A model generated the notes under the pieces. That model searched no databases and was not told the origin of the DNA. It saw only the letters and a program-made list of their open reading frames with translations. Of a stretch of 64,000 nt of DNA, positions 35,114 to 45,822 are shown one piece after another (the first letter of the stretch is position 1; each line of letters starts with the position of its first letter). The DNA is from Alisma plantago-aquatica. Its lineage: Eukaryota > Streptophyta > Magnoliopsida > Alismatales > Alismataceae. Both the position numbers and the translations under genes were made by a program. Location: NCBI GenBank assembly GCA_963693085.1, contig OY856410.1, positions 889,899,835 to 889,963,834 of the forward strand, given 5' to 3'.

Positions 35114-38100
35114 TGTAACACTGTAGAATTTTTAGGGCTAATTTAAATTTTTTATGTGGTTTTCCCTAAGTAAAACTTCTTTGAGGTATTAATACAAAAA
35201 GGCCAAATACTTTTGCTCTTAGAATATCAAGGAAAGAATAAATAAAAAAGGGACTCAAAATATATTTTTAATTAATGTATTCCAATTACTTGAATAATAA
35301 TAGTAATGGGTTTCTCCCTTTTCTTTTTATCAAACAAGTCAAAAAGAGATGAAAGACAAAGAGTAAGAAACATGGAATTTGAAATTTGAAATAAATGACT
35401 TAGACTAGAAGTATTGTTTTCTTTTGATGGCTTTTATAAAAAAAGATCATTATTTACTCTCTCCTTCAAGAAATTTACTCAAAAAGAGAATAAAGAGCTG
35501 TGATATGACTCTTGAATGAATGGTTAATGTATATTTAAATTTTGACTTGAGGATTCAACAAGAGAAATAATTTTGAAACTATTTTACCCTTTAAATGCAT
35601 TATAATTGAGATTGATGGACATTATAGGTATAATGGACCAAATGTATGAAAAACTGAAATCTTATTACATAGGAATGTTCTACACCTTCTAATCTACCTA
35701 TGGTTCAAATTTGAACCCATTTGACCCATGTTTGACACTCTGATTGATTTAGGAGAGATTTGAATATGGTTTGACCTAGGTTTGAATCTGATTTCATTAT
35801 TTGCCTTTATTTCCCTAAAGTTTGGGTATTACATTCTGTTGTGCGTTACTTGAATTTCATTTTCCTTCTTACACATGCCTCCAATAGTTGGTATTGAGTC
35901 ACCCCATGATCAGAAGACTTATAAGTCATCCTCTTCCTCTGCACCATTCACAAACAGAAGTCGTTTCTCTATGGTTTCATTCTCGATCCTTTACTCCTTC
36001 TCTTAATCATTTACGAAGATTTCTTCTTTTTTTAATTACTGAGATCCTCCTAATTTGAACAAGCTCCCATTCATTCCCTCTCTCACTCTATAGGAAGACC
36101 GGCTATTTTAGGGCTTCACCCCACCTCAACTGGAGGTTACAAACACCATCACAGAGTGTTCCCCATCCATTTCAAGGATCCCAAAAGCACCATTGTCCCT
36201 CTTATTCAACTCCTCCTCCCTCAATTTCTTCACATATGCCCCCAAAACCCCCAACCCACTACGAGTGTTCTCTAGCAAACATCCTGCTAGCCCCATCTCT
36301 TTCGGTTCCCCAACCAAATTGGCTACACGATGAGCAATGCCATCTCTCCTTCTTTGCATTTCTATTTGTAGTTTTCTCTGTACTTGTCTGCGTCACCTGG
36401 ACCTATAGGCCTTTGTGGGTTCTCTGATGATGGGTACGGCCTTGGCCTTCCAGAGGCACTTCGACCATGGGAGTTGTCTCATTGGTGTTTCCTTGACCTC
36501 GCGAGTGATTTGCACATGATTGCTTTATTTCCCTCTCGTGTTAGTGTCACAGTGCTAACCTCTGTCTACCTCCCCTATTTCTCGGGTTTCTTGAGTAGGT
36601 TCTAGGGTCACAGTGTGCCCCAGAAGCTGGGATGTGGCTCTTTGAGATTTTATGAGCACAAGGAAGCACTTTGTGCCTTCCCTTTCGTCTGATTTGATCA
36701 TGAATCACAATCTTCGATCGAGGAACCCCTCTCCAAGTTATTCTCTCTCTGTGGATGCAAATAGAAGAAGCCAGGTCAAAGAATGACCATAATGCCCATG
36801 CTATTCTGATCGAATGATTTAATGGGTAAGGGCTTTTATGAGATTTCACGCGTGCTTACGTTTCATCGGTCGCGAATGATTTGTTATGTCAAAATGACAA
36901 GTTTGTCCCCGTCTATTCAATTACATGTAATGCACACCTAAAGTTCAATGGTCTTTTCTCTGCCTATTTACATCAGGTTTATTTTTGACTCAAATCAGTG
37001 TCACAATATGGTTTTATTGAATTCTCATTGGCCAATGTTCAAAAATACATAGTAAATCACTGGATGCTAAAAAAAATGAGTAAAAAATGCTTTGAAAAGG
37101 ATTTTTTATGAGGAACCCAATTATTAAGGTTTTTTATTCTATTTTTAAATCTCCAAACATTGGTTTTATGGGAAATGGAAATTAGGGTCCAATTTTGTGA
37201 ATAAAATGTATATTAATATGAAATGTAATTTAAACATGGTAATTAGGGTTACCAAACCCCCAAGATCGTGTTTAGGGCTTAATCAACCTAGGAAGAGATA
37301 GAAGATACTCTCCAAGTGAAAATATGAGTGGTCCAGTCAAATTGAAGATAGTTAAATTGTTTGATTTATATAAATTTGTATGAGAATTTCAATGAATGTC
37401 ATATTTATGCTATTTACTATTCATGTTGCTAAGGTCATTAAAAATAATGATGAATTGAGTTTTATGTTGTATGTTGTATCACCTTCACGAACATTAATGG
37501 TAAAGTTACAAATAAAGTCCAAAGTAACATTAAGAGTTTTACGAGAAAGAAAATGATAAAAGTAGGCTTATATAAGTTCTTCATAAGAGAAGTGGCACTT
37601 CGGTGCATAAGAGAATAGGAACCTTGGTGCAACCTAAGAGTCACTTTGGTGCATAAGAGAAGAGGCACATATGTGCAACCTGAGGAAACTTATATAGGTT
37701 AAGATAGAAGAAATTGACCTAAAAGAAATTGCATGTCTTTTCAATGTTCAATGCTCAATGTCTATTTTCACTTTACAAGTTTTAGGTAAAATATAATATC
37801 TTCAATTCCACTTACCGCTTGTTTTATTACATGGTTGGGGGCATGATGCCCATAGGTTGGAAGCTAGATTAGGAGGGAAGGCCATGTGATTTGGAAACCC
37901 TAGCTCAAGGACCTTCAAGGAGAAAAGCATTGGTGGGGTGCAAACCATACCTAGTTTATAGATCCTTTTTCTTTTTCTAAGATTATGTACATGTAAAATT
38001 TGAGAATTAGAAATTGTAATTATTATCCCATGATGGTTTATTTAAACTATATTTTGTTCTATGAATATCATGGTTGTGACATCCCCTTGATGTGAATAAA

Positions 38101-38142
38101 TACTTGTGCTTCTGCTCTGAATGGTACAAGTGGGGTGTTACA
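35114..38142 (+). repeat. Left LTR of the gag-only element
   Basis: 3029 bases, TGTAACAC to GTGTTACA. A TATA-like TATATAA lies at 37569-37575. A cluster of imperfect copies of a GGTGCATAAGAGAAGAG-type unit lies at about 37590-37680. No genuine coding frame is present. Confidence 0.92.
37569..37575 (+). promoter_or_regulatory. Possible TATA box of the gag-only element
   Basis: TATATAA in the left LTR corresponds to TATATAC at 41867-41873 in the right LTR. It lies about 570 bases before the LTR end. Position is the only support. Confidence 0.35.
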
Positions 38143-38146
38143 ATAA

Positions 38147-38158
38147 TGGTATCATAGC
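38147..38158 (+). other. Primer-binding site of the gag-only element
   Basis: TGGTATCATAGC differs at one base from the initiator-Met site TGGTATCAGAGC. It lies four bases after the left LTR. Confidence 0.9.
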
Positions 38159-38329
38159 CAAATATGGTTGGCCACCATGCTTTTCTCATAATCTCTTATA
38201 GTTTATGTCTTTTTTATAGTGATGGATCCTAAGAGGAAGGGTGACAACAAAAACATAGCCATGGGTGGGGATGAATATGAATCTATCAACGCAGGAGAAC
38301 GTTGAGAATCTCCATGTCGAGAAACCCCC

Positions 38330-39229
38330 ATGGTGCCCTTTGATGTCCTTGTTAGAGCTCTAGCTACTTCCATGGGAACAGGAGAAGATCAAATGGGAAA
38401 ATCTAGGGTCAACCCTAGGCTTTCCCTAGTCGACTTTTTGAAGATCAAGCCTGACTCCTTCGTTGGAGAGGAAGAGTTGGACGTGGTGGGAAAAGTTGAG
38501 AGTTGGTTGCAACACATGGAAAAGTGCCTCCATGACCTAGATTCTGAAAACCAATCCAATATTCTCTTTGGGACACACATGTTGAAGGGTGTTGCTATAA
38601 CTTGGTGGGAGGACCTTCTAGGTTCTCATGAAGCTAATGCTCCTTCACTCACATGGGAGGATTTCTCTGAGGCCTTCAAAGACCACTACATATCCGAGGC
38701 CATGATCGAGAAGAAGGAAGAAGAATTTTGCAACCTTCGTCAACATGGTGACATGAAAGTCACCCAGTATGCTATGAAGTTTAGGATCTTGTAGAAGTAT
38801 GTCTATGGCTATGATGAAAGACTCAAGACATACCTCAGTTTTGTGCTATTGCGACGTGGGCACCATGCCCTCTAAAGTGCCATAGATTATGCCCTAGATA
38901 TAGAAGATCATCTAGGAAGAGCATGGAAGAAGGAGAGCCACCAAAACAACCACAACTCTAACCATCACAATGACAAGAAGCAGAAGGCTCTAGTTGAAGT
39001 TGTTGTAAACCAGAATGTAAAGACCCAATGTGCAAAGTTCTCCAAGTACCATTTGGTAGAATGCAAGTTTGGAACTGGACTTTTTTATGCATGTGGTGAG
39101 ATAGGCCACATCAGACCTAACTACCCCAAGGTTCAAAAGAAGGAGCCTAACATCAATCAAGTACCTAAGGAGAAGAGGTAGGCTAGAATCTTTGCCATGG
39201 TAGATAGTGATGATGAAAAGACTGAGTAG
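38330..39229 (+). pseudogene. Gypsy gag pseudogene with eroded zinc knuckle
   Basis: One frame runs about 300 codons with in-frame stops at about 38792, 38872, 39179 and the end near 39227. The gag domain is clear in the first 155 residues (WLQHMEKCL, KGVAITWWEDL, LTWEDFSEAFKDHY). The C-terminal part carries a degraded CCHC knuckle: the ACGEIGH core with one Cys and the His survives, while the first Cys position reads Phe (FYAC) and the last reads Tyr. Gag would coat the element RNA. Nothing of protease, RT or integrase follows beyond a possible few residues of protease. No frameshift is needed, so decay is mostly by point mutation. Confidence 0.87.
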
Positions 39230-39405
39230 AAGTCTAGTAGTGTAATGACTTTTCTTTTCAAACTTTTATTGTGTGGAATTTCTTGAAACTACTGATTCAC
39301 ATGATAATATTTGTCTGTTGAAAGTTTTGCACCTGATATGGAAATTTCTAAGGTGAGTAGTTTTGATAAAATTTTGAGGAAAAATTTTATTTAGTTGGGT
39401 AGAAA

Positions 39406-42400
39406 TGTAACACCCTAGAATTTTCAGGGCTAATTTAAATTTTTTAATGTGGTTTTCCCCTAATAAAATTTCTTTGAGGTCTTAATACAAAAAGGCCAAA
39501 TAATGTTTCTCTTATAATATCAAGGCAATAATAAATATAAAAAGGGACTCAAAACATCTTTTTAATTAATGTATTCGAGTTACTTGAATAATAATAGTAA
39601 TGGGCTTCTCCCTTTTCTTTTTATCAAACAAGTCAAAAAGAGATGAAAGAGAAAGAGGAAGAGACATGGAATTTGAAATTTGAAATAAATGACTTAGACT
39701 AGAAGTATTGTTTTCTTTTGATGGCTTTTAAGATAAAAAGATCATTATTTACTCTCTCCTTCAAGAAATTTACTCAAAAAGATAATAAAGATGTGTGATA
39801 TGACTCTTGAATGAATGATTAATGTATATTTGAATTTTGACTTGAGGATTCAACAAGAGGAACAATTTTCAAACTATATTACCCTTTAAATGCATTATCA
39901 TAGAGATTAATGGACATTATAGGTAATAATCGACCAAATGTATGAAAAACTGAAATCTTATTGCATAGGAATGTTCTAGACCTTCTAATCTACCTATGGT
40001 TCAAATTTGAACCCATTTGACTCATGTTTGACCCTCCAATTGATTTAGGAGAGATTTGAATATGGTTTGACCTAGGTTTGAATCCAATTTCATACTTGCC
40101 TTTATTTCCCTAAAGTTTGGGTATTACATTTTGTCGCACATTAATCAAATTTCATTTTCCTTCTTATACGCGCATCCAACTGTTGGTATTTAGTCATCGT
40201 ATGATTGGATGACCTAGAAGTCATCTTCTTCCTCTGCACCCTTCATGGAAAGAAGTTGTTTCTCAGCGGTTTCATTCTCGATCCTTTATTCCATCTTCTC
40301 TTAATTATTTTCAAAGATTTCTTCTTCTTTAAATTCTTGAGATCCTCCCAATTCGAACAAGCTCCCATTCATTCCTTCTCTCACTCTATAGCAAGAATGC
40401 CTATTTTAGGGCTTCACCTCCTCTCAATCGGAGGTTACATACACCATCACAAAGTGTTCCCCATCCATTTCAAGGATCCCAAAATCACTATTGTCCCTCT
40501 TATTCAACTCCTCCTCCCTCAATTTCTTTACGAGTGTCCCAGAAACCCCCAACCTACTCTGATTGTCCTCTGAAAAACACCCTGCTAGCCCCAGCTCTTT
40601 CAGTACCCCCAGCCAAATTGGCTGCATGATGAGCAACACCATCTCTCCTTCTTTGCATTTCTATTCGTAGTTTTCTCTATACTTGCCTGAGTCGCCCAGA
40701 CCTATAGGACACCTTAGGAGTCTCTGATGGTGGGTACGACCTTGGCCTTCCAGTGACATTTCGACCACGGGAGTCGACTCATTGGCGTTTCCTTGACCTC
40801 ACGAGTGATTTACGCATGATGGTTTTTTTCCCTCTCGTATTAGTGTCATAGTGCTAACCTATGTCTTCCTTCCCTATTTCTCGAGTTTCTTCGATAGGTT
40901 CTAGGGTCACAGTGTGCCCCAAAAGATGGGTTGTGGCTCTTTGAGCTTGTATGAGCACGAGGAAGCACTTTGTGCCTTCCCTTTTGTCTGAGTTGATCAC
41001 GAATCACAATATTCAATCGAGGAACCCCTCTCCAGGTTCTGTTCTCTCCATGGATGCGAGAAGAAGAAGCCAGGTCACATAATGACCATAATGCCCACAC
41101 TATTTTGATCGAATGATTTAATGGGTAAGGGATTTTATGAGATTTCACACATGCTTATGTTTCATCAGCCGCCAATGATTTGTTATGTCGAAATGATAAG
41201 TTTGTCCCCATCTATTAAATTACATGTAATAGGCGCCTAAAGTTCTTTGGTTTTTTTGCCACCTATTTACATCATGTTTATTTTCGACTCAAATCAGTGT
41301 CACAATATGGTTTTACTGAATTCTCATTGGCCAATGTTCAAAAATTCATAGTAAATTTTTGGATGCTCAAAAGAATGAGAAAAAATATGCTATGAAGAGG
41401 ATTTTTTGTGAGGCGAATGATTTTCGAGGTTTTATAGTCTATTTCTAAATCTTCCAATGTTGGTTTTATGGGAAATGGAAATTAGGGTCTAATTTTGTGA
41501 ATAAAATGTATATTAATATGAAATGTAATTTAAACATGGTTATTTGGGTTACCAAACCCCCAAGATCGAGATTAGGGCTTACTCAACCTAGGAAGAGATA
41601 GAAGATACTCTCCAAGTGAAAGGTAAGTGGTCCATGCAAATTAAACATAGTTAAATTGTTTGATTTATATAATGTGTATGAGGATTTCAATGAATGTCAT
41701 ATTTATGCTATTTACTGTTCCAATCGCTAATGTCAGTAAAAATTATGATGAATTGAGTTTTATGTTGTATGTTGTATCACCTTCATGAAAATTAATGGTA
41801 AAGTTACAAATAAAGTCCAAAATAACATTAAGAGTTTTAAGAGAAAGAAAATGATAAAAGTAGGCTTATATACGTTCCTCATAAGAGAAGAGACACTTCA
41901 GTGCATAAGAGAAGAGTTACCTCGGTGTAACCTAAGAGGCACTTCGGTGCATAAGATAAGGCACATATGTGCAACCCGAGGACACTTATGTAGGTTAAGA
42001 TAAAAGAAATTGACCTAAAAGAAATTGCATGTCTTTTCAATGTTCAATGCTAAATTTCTATTTTCACTTTTCATGTTTTAGTTAAAATATAATATGTTCA
42101 ATTCCACTCACTTGTTTTATTGCATGGATGGGGGCATGATACCCACGGGTTGGAAGCTAGCTCAGGAGGTAAGGCCATCTAAGGTGGAAACCCTAGCTCA
42201 AGGATCTTCAAGGAGAAAAGCATCAGTGGGGTGCCAAGCATACCTAGTTTATAGATCCTTTTTCTTTTTCTAAGATTATGTACATGTAAAATTTGAGAAT
42301 GAGAAATTGTGATTGTTATCCTGTGATGGCTTATTTAAACTCTATTTTATGTGACAAATACCATGGTTGTGACATCCCTTGATGTGAATAAATATATCTG

Positions 42401-42434
42401 CTTCCGCTCTGAATGGCACAAGTGGGGTGTTACA
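39406..42434 (+). repeat. Right LTR of the gag-only element
   Basis: Same length as the left copy, with scattered substitutions and small indels. It carries the same GGTGCATAAG-type short repeats at about 41880-41980. Confidence 0.92.
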
Positions 42435-43320
42435 CATGCTATCATATGTAATATCTTGTCATTTTTTGCTGGACTAACCTATCATATATATCTTCTACCA
42501 CCCAAAAGAAATATGTTGTGTTGGAAGACACTTCCGCAAAGAGTCTTTTAGCAATTCACTATAAGACATTTATACCCACAAAAAAAAGCTATTCTCACTT
42601 ATGTACAAGTCGCCTTGCACAAGATTTCTTGCTTTCTATTCCTGTTGATGGACATGGCTTGTCTATGTCCATAGTTTGGTATCAAGCTATCCTTCGATAT
42701 TGGCTCATGATACCTTTGTACCTCACTAGTGAATGTTGCTCTCTATGCAACATTACAGACCTTGACACCTTCAATGATCATGTTGTGCATAGTCATGCAT
42801 GACCTGGTTATAAGTTTTGTTATAATGTAGTTCATGATGCTCTCATTAACCTTATTTCTCATGCTGATTAAACGTACTCAAAGAATACCATGTGGCCTTC
42901 CTTGACACACAGTCAGATGGTCTTCACTCTCAGCACCCTACTAATATCTTGTTATTGACAAGAAAGATGATAAACAGACTATCTTTAATATCATTATCAC
43001 TTCTCCCCAGACAAGCATCCTTTCAAGAAACTTGAAAGAAGGTCGATCATCATCTGATACCACAACAAAGAAGGTTTATAAGCACATATAAACGTGTGAT
43101 ATGAATCATCATCACTTTTTACATTTCACTTTTAATACTATTGGGATTCTTGTTGATGACACAATCTCTCTTTTTCTAAGCCTTCATCATGTAATCAATA
43201 GAAATATTATACTAACATAATCTACTTGTAATAATTTTGTTTTTAGTTCCATAGGTTTTTTTTGTTTAGAAATGGTTGGCACCTCAGTTTGTCACCCGTT
43301 CTTTTGTGAAGGAATTTTTA
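42435..43320 (+). pseudogene. Reverse-transcriptase-like pseudogene, segment 3 of 3
   Basis: This is the C-terminal part of the frame begun at 4090. A 94-residue open segment (42518-42802) has a QDFLLSIPVDGHG block (about 42620-42652), an ILRYWLMIPL block and a Cys pair (CCSLC, about 42734-42748), followed by an H-x-x-H-like end. After a frame change the similarity continues near 42870-42960 and again near 43060-43300, with an HFTFNTIGIL block around 43120-43150. The end is placed where similarity fades. The function of the C-terminal region is unknown to me. The match is from memory of plant RT-domain proteins. Confidence 0.65.
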
Positions 43321-44429
43321 TTATTATTTTGATAGGAGGAAGTGGATTAATTGTTCAAAATTTTAAAAATAGAGTAATCATAATTTGAACAAGTATAGAG
43401 AAGTATTATTAGGAAATATAATGTGAAGGCAATAAGTCATTGTCTTCACATTATCATTGATGATATTTAATACAATATCCTCTCTTGTATATAGGAGAAG
43501 TGGACACTATCCATGACCTAAAGGAACCCTTAAAGGTCGGGAAACTTATTGGACTCTGACTTATATGTTCTTATAGACACATGCCCATATTACATGAACT
43601 AATATATCCTTTGGTTCTAATATTCCCCAACCATATGGAGCATGGGAGAATTACATTACCATCTTATACATAGAAAAGACATACTTAAATAAAAGCAAAT
43701 AGAGACAAAAAAATGAAGATAGACTTTGCATGATATGTGCACACCCCCTACACAACATGTGAATTATCCTATACTTTCATACCTTGGACTTTGACATTCC
43801 CCCTAACCTTGATAATTTCATGATCAACACATAGACATGAGACCATTGGAGCTTTAATAATTGATTGCCTATAATCACATGTCCGAAAGAAGTGGATCTA
43901 GAGTAATCGGACTTTAAATTTATAACCTAATATTGAGGCTCCCATAATGACGATCGGGGTTGAACATAGGACAAGGGTCATAAGTGTCAAGATCCTTAAG
44001 CCTTGGCTTAGTTATTCCAACCAAAAATGTAAGAAAGATGTTCCTAATAGAATGGTAGTCCCAATAGAAAAATAACAAATAAGAAAAGTAAACAAAGAAT
44101 AAACAAAAAGGAACAATTTTGTTTTATTGGTTTTGAATATAAGGATGAAATAAAACTTGTATTGAGTTTCACCATCTAAGATCTCTCATGAACATGCATG
44201 ACTCACACCCATCATACACCCTTAGCAATTTTATAAGAAAACATCATAAGCATATATTCCCTCCTCACTTGAATTTGGGATAGATCATGATTGTAAGGTT
44301 TCCTCTCTCTTGATATGGCAAACAAACAATCAACACAAAACCATATCATCATTAGCTTAAGCATTCCAACATTATCATACATTAATGAAACTCCATAACT
44401 CTTAGATATAGGTTAATACTACTCTTTGA
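43321..44429. other. Unassigned AT-rich repeat-like DNA
   Basis: No coding frame is recognisable. A stretch around 43480-43720 resembles plant retrotransposon LTR text by eye, and a small hairpin (about 43419-43451) is visible. No paired terminal repeat was found, so I do not call an element. Confidence 0.45.
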
Positions 44430-45310
44430 GGAATTGGTTATAGCTATCCATGAAGTAGATTTATTCAAAGAGGGAAGGTCCCCTCATAGAGTCCCATACA
44501 TGGAAATCAATATGGTTATTACCTATTGTTATTGTAATAATTCCTACTCTACATCAATTAAAGCTCTCCCAATAGAAATAAATAGTCATACAAAAATCAT
44601 TGGGCATGTTAGATCTTCCACTGTATCTATGATGATTATTTCATGGGAAATAAAGAATCTCCAAATGTGAATGGGAACATCCTATACTATCCTAATAGGT
44701 TTCATGAAGGAATGTACTCCTAGCTGTATATGCATTCTAGTTTTTACCATGTCAGTCAGGCCTAGTCTCTACACAAGGGTTAGAGGCATTAAACTTATAA
44801 TAGTGCCCAGATATGCTAATCCTTTCCTCTCTTCATTGTCTCCTACATTGAATGGGATAGTGAAGGATTTGGGGTCCTTCTGCTTATTCGTCATTGTCGC
44901 TTTCACAAAGGCACTTGACATCTTCGTAAGCCTAATAGTTTTGACTTCATCTCCACACCTTCTCTTTATAATAAGATACTTGAAGAACTTTGCATAAGTC
45001 TACATCTTTTTCATATAGGACATCTAGGACAGGGATGTCTAAGTGCAGCTTCTTCACGACATTAAAGAACTTTTATACCTCTTTTTCATATGTGCTTCTA
45101 TTAGCTTGTGTGGGAAATATATTTGGAGCATAGTGGTCTGTATTGGCTATGGCCTCTTTGTCTACATCAAGCTTATTCTCCTTCAATGGCTTCTTTCCTT
45201 TATCTTTTTCTTTTGACTTAACCTTCTTAGTAACAATCTCAACTTTGGGTTCTTCCTCTATCATGTCGGGTTTAGGTAGGGACTCAGTGACATGATTATT
45301 TCCTTGAGTA
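44430..45310 (-). pseudogene. Athila/Tat-like gag end and aspartic protease, relic
   Basis: On the - strand, a Lys/Glu-rich gag tail (45264-45073) is followed by a KVVKKLHLDIPVLDVL-type block and then a protease domain spread over several frames. The active-site block (about 44817-44785) reads AYLGTIISLMP, where C/L-DLGAS-INLMP is expected, so the catalytic Asp has become Tyr. Further blocks (about 44690-44520) follow the protease order up to an LGRPFL-like site. This is a different, older copy from the one at 9327-11525, and no pol follows. It is dead: several stops and a lost catalytic residue. Confidence 0.65.
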
Positions 45311-45560
45311 ACCTTATTTGTTTACTCTTCCAGAACTTTGTCTGATCTGAGCGTAGCCATCTTTGTGGTCTCAATAGTGGAAGGGATCTTCCATTGCGGC
45401 TTCTTGATCAGCTCAGATAGTTATGCTAGTTGTTGATCAATCATTTTGTTGTGGGCTTCCATGACTGCCATCTATATGGTGACACCTCCTATTTGGAATT
45501 CCATCGTATTCATTAGACATATATTATTGATAGTACTTTGGTTTAGTTGTTTATCTATGG

Positions 45561-45709
45561 TATCTTATCTTTTTGTGAAGGCGAACATTCAGACATTAAA
45601 TCTTACTGAGTAGAGGTATATGGTTCTGACCTTATATACCCACCTAATATACCTCTACTCAGTAAGATTTGATGTCTGTAAATGTTCGCCTTCATAAAAA
45701 GACAAGATA
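45561..45709. repeat. Long hairpin 1 (60-base arms)
   Basis: Arm 45561-45620 is the near-perfect inverse of 45648-45709, with a 27-base loop. It lies inside the Athila-like relic region, immediately beside a second hairpin. Confidence 0.92.
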
Positions 45710-45822
45710 CTTAAGGATAAAAGTAGAACTAGAACCAAAACTCTAGGGGAACATTTCAGACATTAAATTTAGAGGACTTGTTCCCCTAGAGTTTTGGTTC
45801 CAGTTCTACTTTTGTCCTCAAG
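45710..45822. repeat. Long hairpin 2 (44-base arms)
   Basis: Arm 45710-45753 is inverted at 45779-45822 with only a few mismatches and a 25-base loop. It follows hairpin 1 with no spacer. Confidence 0.92.

Larger units (their letters stand above)
35114..42434 (+). mobile_element. Gag-only gypsy-type LTR retrotransposon with very long LTRs
   Basis: Two 3029-bp LTRs (35114-38142 and 39406-42434) enclose only 1263 bases. Termini are the perfect inverted pair TGTAACAC/GTGTTACA. The flanking duplication is CATGT (35109-35113) against CATGC (42435-42439). The primer site (38147-38158) matches initiator-Met at 11 of 12 bases. The internal region holds a gag remnant and then, without any pol, a weak polypurine tract before the right LTR. 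This is a non-autonomous, gag-retaining derivative. The termini suggest the chromovirus (Tekay/Del) group, but no pol is present to confirm it. Confidence 0.9.

Noticed and set aside
43321..44429. Solo LTR of a copia element
   Set aside because: Some text resembles retrotransposon LTRs, but no TG/CA ends with a target duplication could be located.
45561..45822. CRISPR-like or tRNA structure
   Set aside because: Only inverted pairs are present, with no regular direct repeats or spacers and no cloverleaf; plant retrotransposon context.
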